48,736 bases of DNA. Origin: a virus. Under the pieces are notes generated by a model, which saw only the letters and a program-made list of their open reading frames with translations, searched no databases and was not told the origin of the DNA. The stretch spans positions 1-48,736 of IMG/VR virus record IMGVR_UViG_3300025646_000066. One strand, 5' to 3'. The position numbers and the translations under genes are program-made. Shown piece by piece: positions 7,377-17,457 of this stretch; the stretch's first letter is position 1, and the number at the start of each line of letters is the position of its first letter.

Positions 7377-9844
7377 TAAAAATCAAGTTTTAATACGAAT
7401 TGTTGAGCACCCTGTCTTAATTGTGGGTTCATGAATTTAGCGATTGCCATTAAATCTGGGAAACCATTTTCATTATCATACAATCCAACCTCAGTTAAAT
7501 ACACATTAGGGTACACACCATTATCCTCAAAATACTTTTCGTATGTTGGGTTTAATGAATTACCTTGTGATAGGTTATTTATGTTACCCGCAAATTGATT
7601 ACTAGCTAAATTTACATAATATTGCATCTCATATATCGTAGCTTGAATATCAGTTTGTAACGAACCGTAAAGGAAATACTCATCACCAAATTGTAATAAA
7701 TTTGATTCTGTGGTCGCTGACGGTATGTTTACATAAGTATCATAATTGTATGTGGTACCAGTGTCTTGATTAGCTCTAGTCAAATAGATGTTTGTGCCCG
7801 CACTTGTAATGACACACCCACTCAATGGAATGTTATTATTTAGATTATACCCATTTAACTGTTCAGTGACCTCAACAATAGTCCAATTGTTTGGTTGAGG
7901 ATCATCACCCTGATTGACTAATTGGTAGATTAGATGAATTCTATTAGCTTGCCAACCTGTTCCATTTGCCTGATCATTAATAAATGGTCTTAAATAAGGA
8001 AACTCGTTACCGAAATTAATCTGCAAATCATAACGACCCCCATCGTTAGGGTTGTCAACTGGAACGTAATAATTACAATGCATCCCAGTTGTTAAACCAG
8101 AATTACTTTCCATTAAATAAGTTAAATACAATCTTTGGTTTTCTTGTGTGAAAACTCCCAACGTGGATGCTGACCCTATACAGTTAGTACCAGCAGGAAT
8201 TAGTGTAGTTCTAGGTGATGGTAGTGTCCAACTTCTATTTGATTTATACGACATTGCCGCTACCAATTCTTCATCATCTATCACGACCATCTTTAAGTCA
8301 GGGAATACCTTACCAACCCTATTAGGTTGACCCACGGTGTTACCATTAACATCAACACCAGAGTTATCATCCCACAAATGGTAGTACCTGAGACCGTGGT
8401 CATTCATATTTGGATTTGGTGTAGATCTCATATATAAAGGTTCTGACGGGAAAACATTAAAACCAGGTGGATCAACATAGAAACATTGACCGTATGTTGA
8501 AGCACCAACACAACCACTTATATTGTTATCATATTTTTTATGCCACATCAACCAAGGTAGACTCAACCTAAAATTTCTAGCTTCACCTATCCCAGTTTGG
8601 GTGGAACCATCTAACTCCGTAGCAAATTTTTCACCATAAAAATTAGATATAGTTTGATTGGTGTAGTGTAGAATAGCGATAGCTTTTTGTCTTTCGGGTG
8701 TGACAGTTCTGATATTTTTATATGAATCTCTATAGAATGACGAACTTTGAGATCCATTATAAAAATCAGATACCGTACCAGTATCAGTTTGACCTTCAGA
8801 AGTGTTATATCCTAAATATTCTTTAGTCCCACAATAACCAGTAGACCCATAAAACTCAACAGGTTCCCAACCATCATTAACACTTAAAACGCCAGCTACC
8901 TGTTCTGTCCAGTTAATATTCATATTCCAAACTTTAACATCAGCTACCGAAACATCACAATTATTTTCAAATGATAGTGAACCAGGTGACCAATAAGGTA
9001 TTGGAGTGTCAGCACCAAAATAAGTTAACATTGGATTTGTAGACGTTGTAAGGTAGGTACCCCCACTTGTGGATGGGTAAACTTTAACATACGCGTACGA
9101 ATTTTCCCCTGTAAACGCACCAATGTCTGAAACTGGTAAATTTAATAAATTAGGTATTTCTCGGTCTACACCTAAAGTGAGTGTAGTGTTTGTTTGAGCG
9201 GAATTAGTGTTCCCAGAAATTACTTGGTAAAACAAATTAGCGGATGAAGCGGTACAATTTATAGTTGTGGAATCACCAGTCGCACCAGTATAGAATACAT
9301 AATGAACACTTAACAAATCACCAACTACTGGTGAGTAGGACTCAAACGCTTGGTCAGTATATGTAGCAGCTGATAAAAGAACAACATTTGACCCACCAGT
9401 CATAGCGGACACTGGGAAATAGAAATTTGAATTCAACGTGTAAGCGGATGAAGTTTGTGCTGAAAAACTACAACAATCTTCACTACCGCCAGTAAAAAAT
9501 CCTCTTTCTGTTGCGGTGTTAAAAATATCCTGATAATTATGTGCTGGTTGGATAGCACCAAACGTTGACCCGGTAGAGTTACTATTCAGTGGGACTGGAT
9601 ACTTAACATGAGCTTTATTTCTCTGTGGGACTGGGTTTAAATTCTGAGCGTTAAAATTAGCTTGTTGTATATTCAACCCATCGGTTTGATTTAAAATTGT
9701 GTTATAACAATTGTAACACATTTCACTATCACCCAATTGAAAAAGTTCTATATTTAATCTCCCTTCTGAAAGTTTTCTTCTACCAGCGTCAGTTAATTTT
9801 ACAGCTATTTGTCCCTGTGTAGAGTCCTTAAGTATATAAGACAT
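7376..9844 (-). CDS. Large virion appendage or fibre protein with shared N- and C-terminal modules
   Basis: The 822-residue protein starts with the shared module (QIAVKLTDAGRRKLSEGRLN, then ELFQLGD) and ends with the fibre-type module (VYLTEVGLYDNENGFPDLMA, then QQFVLKLDF) also found in the 397-residue protein at 2933-4126. It therefore links the two module families. The middle is a long Ser/Thr/Asn/Gly-rich region with scattered Cys, and no enzymatic motif is visible. It follows the 1180-residue gene after a 37-bp gap that contains an ATATTTAT element 16 nt upstream of the ATG. Confidence 0.72.
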   Translation of the reverse strand: MSYILKDSTQGQIAVKLTDAGRRKLSEGRLNIELFQLGDSEMCYNCYNTILNQTDGLNIQQANFNAQNLNPVPQRNKAHVKYPVPLNSNSTGSTFGAIQPAHNYQDIFNTATERGFFTGGSEDCCSFSAQTSSAYTLNSNFYFPVSAMTGGSNVVLLSAATYTDQAFESYSPVVGDLLSVHYVFYTGATGDSTTINCTASSANLFYQVISGNTNSAQTNTTLTLGVDREIPNLLNLPVSDIGAFTGENSYAYVKVYPSTSGGTYLTTSTNPMLTYFGADTPIPYWSPGSLSFENNCDVSVADVKVWNMNINWTEQVAGVLSVNDGWEPVEFYGSTGYCGTKEYLGYNTSEGQTDTGTVSDFYNGSQSSSFYRDSYKNIRTVTPERQKAIAILHYTNQTISNFYGEKFATELDGSTQTGIGEARNFRLSLPWLMWHKKYDNNISGCVGASTYGQCFYVDPPGFNVFPSEPLYMRSTPNPNMNDHGLRYYHLWDDNSGVDVNGNTVGQPNRVGKVFPDLKMVVIDDEELVAAMSYKSNRSWTLPSPRTTLIPAGTNCIGSASTLGVFTQENQRLYLTYLMESNSGLTTGMHCNYYVPVDNPNDGGRYDLQINFGNEFPYLRPFINDQANGTGWQANRIHLIYQLVNQGDDPQPNNWTIVEVTEQLNGYNLNNNIPLSGCVITSAGTNIYLTRANQDTGTTYNYDTYVNIPSATTESNLLQFGDEYFLYGSLQTDIQATIYEMQYYVNLASNQFAGNINNLSQGNSLNPTYEKYFEDNGVYPNVYLTEVGLYDNENGFPDLMAIAKFMNPQLRQGAQQFVLKLDF

Positions 9845-9860
9845 AATTTTTTAGTTTACA

Positions 9861-9868
9861 ATAAATAT
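9861..9868 (-). promoter_or_regulatory. ATATTTAT leader element upstream of the 822-residue appendage gene
   Basis: On the - strand ATATTTAT ends 16 nt before the ATG at 9844, within a 37-bp intergenic gap. It is a member of the recurrent element described in the findings. Confidence 0.4.
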
Positions 9869-9881
9869 TTTATTATCTGTT

Positions 9882-12800
9882 TTATGATACACCACCTAAA
9901 CTATTATTATTTTTTCTTTGATTTGGTAACCTATACGGTGAAAAGAATATATTTCGAGGAATGTCAAAAATAACAGTTTGGGTTTCAACATTAGTTTCCA
10001 CTTCTTTACCACCTAATAACTTGTAATATCGTGTAGCGATTACTTTATATTTGTAGTGACCAAAATTAGGTGTCACAATTGTGAATATTTCTTGTTTAGA
10101 TCCAAAATCGGATACCGAATAAGTTTTTTCCAATTCTTGTACAACTTCACCACTACTCATATCATAAACTATTTGTTTCAATGACTCCCTAAAACCGATT
10201 GTCTTATTAAATGATACGAATGTGTTTGGTTCTTTTGTTGAAGATCTACCACTAACTAAAAATTGTGTTAAATAGTACAATGTAAAGGTGTCCGAACTTT
10301 GTAAATCGTTATATAGTATACTTAAAATTTGTATTAGATTGTCACCAACTTTTTGATAATCAATATTTTCAGTTAATATTTGACCATTGTATACCATAGC
10401 GACACTACCTAAAGCGGGGTAATCTAAATTAATAAAATAATAAGTTCCGTTTTGATATATTGTAGAACCAGACGAAGTATTTGGTGTGCCCACAGTGACA
10501 CTTTGTTTATAGTAACTTCTTTTGTTGTCAGTAGGGTACATTACTTGAACGATGTCACCATTCTTAACAGATTGGGGTCTAAATACAATAATTGTAGGAT
10601 TCGAATATAAAATTCTATAATCACCGTATGTTGTAAAAGCGGTGTTTCCAGGACTTAAATTATCATTAGAAGCTCTGTTCATCACTACCCCATTAACCAT
10701 CACTAGAATGTCAGATTTGGTCTCGAACGGCAACGTCACCCCAGAATATGTAAAATCCGACCCACTAAAATCAGGTACACCAGTCACGGTAAAATATTCA
10801 CTTTCCATCCTACACTCACCATTAGATGGGAAGTTTAAATCATTGTTCACTAAACTCGGTGTTGATGGGGGTGAGACAACTGTTAACAAGTAATCATTTT
10901 GACTTTCATATTCCACCCTATCTATGACGGTATCAGTATCAATAAAGACATCACCATTACCACTCTTATCTTTAAATAAGTACGATGGTTTGACTAAGAA
11001 CTGATAAGAATTTCCAGTTGAAAACGCTGAAAACGGAACAAATGTTGAAGCGGACACACCACCCCCTAATTTAACCACTAACGGATCTTCAATATCAGTC
11101 ATGGTGTCAAATAAGTATCTATAATCAGGTGTTATAGAATACCTTTCTTTTTGAGGATTGTATGGATAAACATCCAGTTTTAGGTACGCGTCACCTTGAG
11201 ATAAATCTGTGGTATCACCACTTAGGTTTACTCTTATATTTGTACCACCAACTAATGATGTGTCATATATTGGGTATTTAATGATATCATCGTCCAGTTT
11301 GGACAAACCCTCAATAACTAAAATTGGTTCTGAAAGATTCTGTAGTGACGCAACTAAATTTGGTCTAACTTTTGGTAGTGTATTCTGACACACAGGATTA
11401 AAATAACAAGATTGACTATCAATGACATCAACTAACGTATCATTTGAAAACAAGTCAAAAGATGTTGTAGTAAATATTGGGTTAGTTTCTTCAGATTGAT
11501 TAACATTAAAATTACCTGGGTTTCCACTTAACCCTAATTGATAAAACATTGTTATAGTAGATCCGGTAGTAAAATCACGAGTTTTAGACTTGTAGTACCC
11601 AACACTAACTCCACCTAAAAATAAATCCAAAGAATTTGATCTAACCCAAGATGGTTTAGATTCCGAAGAACCAGTCCACGTATTGATATCCCTTAAATTA
11701 AAATTAATTTCATAGTTGGGGTTAAATGGGTTCAAATCACCACTAGTTTTAACATTGTTTGAAATGGAATCACCACTAAAAGCCATAGTGTCTGTCATTT
11801 GTATGTTAAAGTTTTCACCCAATTCACCAGATCTATTAATTAACAATCTAACAGCACCTTGTGAATATAAATCAAATGTTGAGACAAATGGACTAACTGG
11901 TGTCGTTGAAGCACTAAACGATCTATCCAAATTCTGTAAAACTATCGAACTATATTCTAAATTTCTACTATATAGTTCACGTTGAAATGAAATCGCGGAT
12001 TTATTATACTGGTTGTAAACTATCCTACTATATGTTTCAGATGGTGATGTTTGACTGTAAAATTCTAAAGATAAATCATGTCTGAACCCTTTGGGTCCAT
12101 AACGACCATTATCATCAACTATTGACGCTAGTATAACACCAAAATTAATTGTCCCACCAGACAAAGTTCTTACAGTAATATCGTGAGTGTAATCTAAAAA
12201 TTTACAACTACTCAAATAATTAACAGTAATTGGTAAGGTATCTGTCATTTGTAAAAATAATGACGTGTACGATGGGTTTAAATCAGCTAATCGTTCAACT
12301 GTACCAGTTACAGGGTTTACTATAGCTCTAGTATTAGGGGATACAACAGATGGTATCCCACTGATAACGTAAAGGGATACTCCAGATATTGTGGGAGTTT
12401 TTGAGTTGACTGTTACCCAAACACCACTAGATGGTGTACCCCTATACACAACAAATTTATTAATATATGGGTTATAATAAAAATAACCATCGTGTGTTGA
12501 AGGTGAAATAGTACCTCCCGTTAAATCGTAAGCGACTTCACTAAGTGTTGGGTCAAGTCCACCAAAAGCACCACCAGTAGGTCCCCAATTATACCCTTCC
12601 CCCATTGAACTACTACCAGTAACACCCAAATAATAGAATTTGGTATTATCTGTGGTTCTCGCGGTGTTTGGATTACTAAATGGGTAGTTCAATTCCCCCG
12701 TTTTTGAATTACCAGTAAAAAACCAATTATTAGGGTTGTCAGAATAAACACCAAAATTATAAAATCCAGTATTATATACAACACCACCAACTTCAATAAA

Positions 12801-13424
12801 AGCGGGTGAATATGTTATATCACCACTAAATAAACCACCACCTAATAGGCTACCGAAATCAACGTAATTAGGATCACCACTTAAACTTGAAAAATTTGTT
12901 ACACCAGTACAAGTAGAATCTAAAACATTGTATTCTTTAATGAAATTAACAGGTCTTTCTACTGTAAATGTATATCTACCAGTGGTTAAATTATCATATT
13001 CCCTTTCAAAATTATTACCACTAAAACTTAATTCATTAATAACTTCTTTGCCGTTTTTAAATAACCGATACTTGAGATTGGGTTCTGGGAGTAGTCCACC
13101 TTCGGTACCCGCTGAAAAAACTTTATACTTACAAAAATTGTTGGTATTATCGACACACAAATTACTTGTAACGTCAGCGGAAAACACTGGTCGAGTGTAC
13201 GCTGAAACTTCAATTATATTTTGTCCAGAAACTGACAAAGAATCGACAACAGTAGCGGTATATGACCCAGCGGATAGATTTGTAATGTCAAACGTAGTTT
13301 GGTTACCTGGTAACCAAGAAATTGTGTACGGTTTAGTACCACCACTGACATCGTCGACAAATATTGAACCCGTAGAAAACCCAGATATCGTAGGTATGGT
13401 TCTATATTCGGTTATTAAAGGCAT
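9882..13424 (-). CDS. Giant structural protein with N-terminal SprB-like repeat
   Basis: This 1180-residue protein carries near residues 21-75 the segment VSGGTKPYTISWLPGNQTT followed by FDITNLSAGSYTATVVDS. That matches the SprB-type repeat (GG-x-x-P-Y-x-x-x-W, then L-x-x-G-x-Y-x-x-x-V-x-D) known from the Flavobacterium gliding adhesin SprB and other Bacteroidota surface proteins. The remainder is beta-rich, Ser/Thr/Asn-rich and low in Cys. Later segments such as LPFETKSDILVMVNGV resemble phage fibre domains. It lies between the 1327-residue and 822-residue tail genes, so a tail-fibre or adhesin role on the virion is likely. Confidence 0.7.
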   Translation of the reverse strand: MPLITEYRTIPTISGFSTGSIFVDDVSGGTKPYTISWLPGNQTTFDITNLSAGSYTATVVDSLSVSGQNIIEVSAYTRPVFSADVTSNLCVDNTNNFCKYKVFSAGTEGGLLPEPNLKYRLFKNGKEVINELSFSGNNFEREYDNLTTGRYTFTVERPVNFIKEYNVLDSTCTGVTNFSSLSGDPNYVDFGSLLGGGLFSGDITYSPAFIEVGGVVYNTGFYNFGVYSDNPNNWFFTGNSKTGELNYPFSNPNTARTTDNTKFYYLGVTGSSSMGEGYNWGPTGGAFGGLDPTLSEVAYDLTGGTISPSTHDGYFYYNPYINKFVVYRGTPSSGVWVTVNSKTPTISGVSLYVISGIPSVVSPNTRAIVNPVTGTVERLADLNPSYTSLFLQMTDTLPITVNYLSSCKFLDYTHDITVRTLSGGTINFGVILASIVDDNGRYGPKGFRHDLSLEFYSQTSPSETYSRIVYNQYNKSAISFQRELYSRNLEYSSIVLQNLDRSFSASTTPVSPFVSTFDLYSQGAVRLLINRSGELGENFNIQMTDTMAFSGDSISNNVKTSGDLNPFNPNYEINFNLRDINTWTGSSESKPSWVRSNSLDLFLGGVSVGYYKSKTRDFTTGSTITMFYQLGLSGNPGNFNVNQSEETNPIFTTTSFDLFSNDTLVDVIDSQSCYFNPVCQNTLPKVRPNLVASLQNLSEPILVIEGLSKLDDDIIKYPIYDTSLVGGTNIRVNLSGDTTDLSQGDAYLKLDVYPYNPQKERYSITPDYRYLFDTMTDIEDPLVVKLGGGVSASTFVPFSAFSTGNSYQFLVKPSYLFKDKSGNGDVFIDTDTVIDRVEYESQNDYLLTVVSPPSTPSLVNNDLNFPSNGECRMESEYFTVTGVPDFSGSDFTYSGVTLPFETKSDILVMVNGVVMNRASNDNLSPGNTAFTTYGDYRILYSNPTIIVFRPQSVKNGDIVQVMYPTDNKRSYYKQSVTVGTPNTSSGSTIYQNGTYYFINLDYPALGSVAMVYNGQILTENIDYQKVGDNLIQILSILYNDLQSSDTFTLYYLTQFLVSGRSSTKEPNTFVSFNKTIGFRESLKQIVYDMSSGEVVQELEKTYSVSDFGSKQEIFTIVTPNFGHYKYKVIATRYYKLLGGKEVETNVETQTVIFDIPRNIFFSPYRLPNQRKNNNSLGGVS

Positions 13425-13435
13425 ATCTTTTTATA

Positions 13436-13443
13436 GTAAATAT
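13436..13443 (-). promoter_or_regulatory. ATATTTAC leader element upstream of the 1180-residue gene
   Basis: On the - strand ATATTTAC ends 11 nt before the ATG at 13424. It differs by one base from the ATATTTAT element and lies in the 46-bp gap after the 1327-residue gene. Confidence 0.3.
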
Positions 13444-13470
13444 TAATACAAGTGTTTATAATGTAATCAT

Positions 13471-16400
13471 TTATATGTTAAAAATTGGTGATGAGTAACC
13501 ATAAAATAATTTTAATGATTTACAAGCGTTTTCACATTCTTGTAAAGACGTATAAACACCATTATTGTCCCGTATACAGTCACCATTTGAACAAGTATAA
13601 CCAACTGAAGTACCACAGTTACAAGGTTGTGATGTATTGACAGTTTTCTGTCTACATTCGTCACATGACGTGTAAGGGCAATTAACACCCGGGAAAGTCC
13701 TTAAGAATTCAGGTGTACATTCTTGGCATATGTTTTTTTCACCATAACATGTCCAATTATAAAAACTTTCTTGTGTGGGGTTGATGACGCTTTGCGGTTC
13801 ACAAGACTCAGTGAATACTCTAACAGAACACGTGTCACTTAGTGTTTTACAATAATTCTCACCTAAATTACGACACCCATCACAATCAAAAGTATTATTG
13901 TCCGTAATTACTGTAGTTGTCCCAAAATATGGATCTACACCATTTATTTTATTGTCTTTACATACACAGTAATATTGACATTTAAACCCATTAGGTGATT
14001 TAATTGAGGTTATTGGTGAAGTCCCAGACTTTTTAATAGTCACTCTATTACACCCAATCTCAATCGTGTTATCAATTAAATCTATTGTTGACGCACTTTT
14101 TGTTTGTGACTGTACCAACTTAAATTTCTCATCAATTGGTGGTGTATAACAAGGGACGTAAAGTGAATCTTTAGGTGTGAAAACAGTGTATATGTTACTT
14201 ATCCTATTTTCACTATCCAGTAATTTAGTTAGTACCACATATGAATGGTTTATTTGTGGGAATTTATAATCACATGTTAATGAGTATTTTTGATCATATC
14301 TAGGTAAGTTAAACCTAATTTTACCACCCACAACGTCTAAAATTGATTTAGATAATAAATAATAATCCCTCAAACTACCATTAAGTAATTGTTTAGACCA
14401 TAAATTTCTAGGTGTATCACTGTTAACGGACAACTCTAACGTCACATCAGATTCATTATTATCAATAAATGTTAAACCATTAAAAGTGTCGTCGTTAACT
14501 GTCGGTTCAACTATTGGTTTATAATCATCATCAATAGTGTATAATGAACCTTGTGATGATTTTTCCACTAAATTACCATCAACATCAATGTATTTTTCAG
14601 ATTTAGATTTTGATTGTGGATTCAAAAACAATTTTTTGTTTGTTGATATCCCATCGAACTTCACAACACGGTATGAAGGTCTGAAAGACGGGTTACCACT
14701 AAAATCTAACTCATGACCTAAGTTTAATATTAAGTTAGTTGTACCACCATTTTTAGATGTGGTCGACCACTCTCCTTGGTATTTTAATTTAACCACATCA
14801 CCTTTAGTTAATTCAACCAACCCACTATCTAAACTTATTGGTATTGATTTTCTAAATACTGTATTACCTGTCGCACCACTACCAAAACTATTAGAGAAAC
14901 CACTAAACACATTTTGTACTATGTTAGGTGTGAAAACCAAAAATGAATCAGCTGAACTGTCACCAACTATAGGATCATTACTAACGGTAAAACTACTTAA
15001 ATTAGAAACAAAACTATCAACAGCAGTTCTTTCAATGTATATTTCAAAATCAAATTTTGTAATACCACTGTTTGGTGAAAATCCGTTTTTACCTGGAAAA
15101 TATTTTGAATTAGTGTCTAATTTTACGGTCTCCCCCTCATCATACCCAGCTCTGATTACTGAACTGTTAATCAATCTTTGTACTTGGTAATCCGTAGATG
15201 GGTAACCAATTGATGATGTGTTACCAGTCAAATAGTTTGTCAAAACATAATCTGCCCATCTAGTGTCTTGATATTCAACATCTAAATACGCGTTATATTG
15301 AAATCTGTATGTACCAGATTCATTAATTTCATAACTCATGTAATCATTACTACTCGTAACATCAATTACTAAGTTCCCACCATTACCCGAGAAAACTTTA
15401 TACGAATAGTATGGAACATATTTTGGATCTTTAGATATTGTTAGAGGTCGATGTTTTAAAGTGTCGATACTAGATATTGGTATTACAGTACCACCAGTAA
15501 AACCACTTAATTCAATATGGATGTCAAAAGTTTGTTCGGATGACGTACCAGTATTGGTATATCCAGAGTACACTGTACCACTTGGATAAACCTCTCGGAA
15601 AGAAGCGTATGTGGTTGATAATAAGTCGGTATTTAATGTACTTATAGGTGTGAAATAATCACTCTCACATGACCAACACTCCTCTATTGAATACGTTTGT
15701 TGATATGTCGTACAACACTTACTACAGTCCCCAATCTCACAATTAACATCTACCGTATAGATATAACTTGAGGAACTGTCACTATAAAGACAATTACAAG
15801 TTTTAATTTTTTCATTGAAGACACCAGAATAATTTTGTATTAATGTCTCTTTAGATGGACATAGTTTAAATTCTTCAACTTTACCGTCAACATCAAATGT
15901 AACACTTATATCGTCGAATATGTTTAATGTTGATCTTTCAAACCATTGGTTTATTCCAGTAAAAAATCTTGGTACGTAAGACACATTACCATTACTATCA
16001 ACATTAAATTCCTCTTCTAAATTAGCTATTTGATTTTGTTTTAGTATCTCATCAAAATTAGATTGGTGTTCGGGTGAATAAAAGGTGAATGACAAACAAG
16101 TTTTACAGTTATTAAATAACTCATTTGTTGTTACATCTTTAATCCAAGATAATGGGTATTTTTCAACCCCATTTTTATAGATGGGTTTTGACTGTAATAT
16201 TTTATCACCGTATACAACTCTAGATACGTTATAAGGTAATTCTCTAACATCATCATCTAGTATGTCACATAAAGATATTTTATAGTTTTCGTCATTTTTA
16301 ACTATAAAGACATCATTACTAAATACAGTATATTCGGATATGTTTGGTATCTCCCTTGAGAGGTCAAAAACCGCAACACCTTTTTCAATATCTTTAGTAT

Positions 16401-17454
16401 CTAAAGAAGTGTAAAATGTTCTACTTTGTGGGACTTCTAAATATTTTTTAGATTTTACGGTTTCAATTACAGGGGTAAATTTAATTGACACTAATCTATT
16501 TTGATTAGTACCATCTTTACGTCTACCTTCAACAAACACCAACGCAGGATCTATATGGTAAAAACCAACATAATTTTTACCGTCAGGTAAAACAAATTCA
16601 TTACCTTCGGTGTATAGGTTTTCTATTATTTTTGTAGGTTTTTTAAGTTCAATATTCAGTTTTTTAGTGTTAATAGTAAAATCGGTAATTGGTTTTTTAT
16701 TTTTAACCGCGAAAATCTCAACATTAAAAGAAAGTTTATTATTGTTTAAATTAAAAACCCTACTTATTTCAGGTATTAACATTTCAATTCTGTTGATTTT
16801 ACCGTTCACTGGTGATGTGAAGTTCGTTAACGCTTCACCACCCCCAGACCACATTTTCCTATTCGTTAATAAAGATGTATTTCCATTTTCACTTATAGTC
16901 CTCACACCGAGTTTTTGATTATCAAAAAAAGGCAAAATAACGTCAGATGTGAACATATCACCTAATCTATCGGTAATGTAAGTTATTACAGTATCTTCGT
17001 TAAAATCATAATAACCGTCATACGGTACACAGGGATAATTACCTCTCAGTGAGAAACAAAATGATTCACAGTTACCATTTACATTACCGTTTGACGACCA
17101 ATAGTATGAATTACCATTACCTACATAACACTCACAATCACACGTTTGAATTGGATTGTTCAAGGTGTCAAAATTAATTCTATTCGAATTGTTAGGTTTT
17201 TGATTACCTTTTAATTTTATTTTAGTGTCTATAAAATTTTCACCATGAAAATAACAGTAAGCGTCAATAATTAACCCATCACTGTTTTCCACAACATATA
17301 ATTCGACTGGTTCGGACAAATCATACTCCATATCCAAAACTTCAGTTCTAGTGTAGTTAGATTTCTTGTACTGACCACTCATGGTTACTTTTACCACTAA
17401 CTTGGTAAATGTTTCACTCAAATCTATTTTTTGTACGTACTTTAAATTACTCAT
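13471..17454 (-). CDS. Giant tail or baseplate protein with Cys-rich C-terminal region
   Basis: The 1327-residue protein has a long beta-type body and two Cys-rich regions. One lies in the middle (NCEIGDCSKCCTTYQQ, then EECWSCESD). The other covers roughly the last 180 residues, with many closely spaced cysteines (CDGCRNLGENYCK, CQECTPEFLR, CDECRQK, CNCGTSVGYTC). It ends with a small unit, GYTCSNGDCIRDNNGVYTSL then QECENAC. Such cysteine patterns suggest disulfide- or metal-stabilised tip domains. No catalytic motif is visible. It sits 3 bp after the wedge-like protein at 17458-21216, and coupling to it is likely. The overall role as a distal tail or fibre component is inferred from size and position. 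Confidence 0.65.
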   Translation of the reverse strand: MSNLKYVQKIDLSETFTKLVVKVTMSGQYKKSNYTRTEVLDMEYDLSEPVELYVVENSDGLIIDAYCYFHGENFIDTKIKLKGNQKPNNSNRINFDTLNNPIQTCDCECYVGNGNSYYWSSNGNVNGNCESFCFSLRGNYPCVPYDGYYDFNEDTVITYITDRLGDMFTSDVILPFFDNQKLGVRTISENGNTSLLTNRKMWSGGGEALTNFTSPVNGKINRIEMLIPEISRVFNLNNNKLSFNVEIFAVKNKKPITDFTINTKKLNIELKKPTKIIENLYTEGNEFVLPDGKNYVGFYHIDPALVFVEGRRKDGTNQNRLVSIKFTPVIETVKSKKYLEVPQSRTFYTSLDTKDIEKGVAVFDLSREIPNISEYTVFSNDVFIVKNDENYKISLCDILDDDVRELPYNVSRVVYGDKILQSKPIYKNGVEKYPLSWIKDVTTNELFNNCKTCLSFTFYSPEHQSNFDEILKQNQIANLEEEFNVDSNGNVSYVPRFFTGINQWFERSTLNIFDDISVTFDVDGKVEEFKLCPSKETLIQNYSGVFNEKIKTCNCLYSDSSSSYIYTVDVNCEIGDCSKCCTTYQQTYSIEECWSCESDYFTPISTLNTDLLSTTYASFREVYPSGTVYSGYTNTGTSSEQTFDIHIELSGFTGGTVIPISSIDTLKHRPLTISKDPKYVPYYSYKVFSGNGGNLVIDVTSSNDYMSYEINESGTYRFQYNAYLDVEYQDTRWADYVLTNYLTGNTSSIGYPSTDYQVQRLINSSVIRAGYDEGETVKLDTNSKYFPGKNGFSPNSGITKFDFEIYIERTAVDSFVSNLSSFTVSNDPIVGDSSADSFLVFTPNIVQNVFSGFSNSFGSGATGNTVFRKSIPISLDSGLVELTKGDVVKLKYQGEWSTTSKNGGTTNLILNLGHELDFSGNPSFRPSYRVVKFDGISTNKKLFLNPQSKSKSEKYIDVDGNLVEKSSQGSLYTIDDDYKPIVEPTVNDDTFNGLTFIDNNESDVTLELSVNSDTPRNLWSKQLLNGSLRDYYLLSKSILDVVGGKIRFNLPRYDQKYSLTCDYKFPQINHSYVVLTKLLDSENRISNIYTVFTPKDSLYVPCYTPPIDEKFKLVQSQTKSASTIDLIDNTIEIGCNRVTIKKSGTSPITSIKSPNGFKCQYYCVCKDNKINGVDPYFGTTTVITDNNTFDCDGCRNLGENYCKTLSDTCSVRVFTESCEPQSVINPTQESFYNWTCYGEKNICQECTPEFLRTFPGVNCPYTSCDECRQKTVNTSQPCNCGTSVGYTCSNGDCIRDNNGVYTSLQECENACKSLKLFYGYSSPIFNI

Positions 17455-17457
17455 ATT

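Noticed and set aside
12928-13446. A 172-codon + strand frame opposite the 1180-residue gene
   Set aside because: It lies wholly antisense to a long tail gene and contains hydrophobic low-complexity text typical of complement shadows.
14759-15190. A 143-codon + strand frame
   Set aside because: It is antisense to the 1327-residue gene; no independent evidence of coding.
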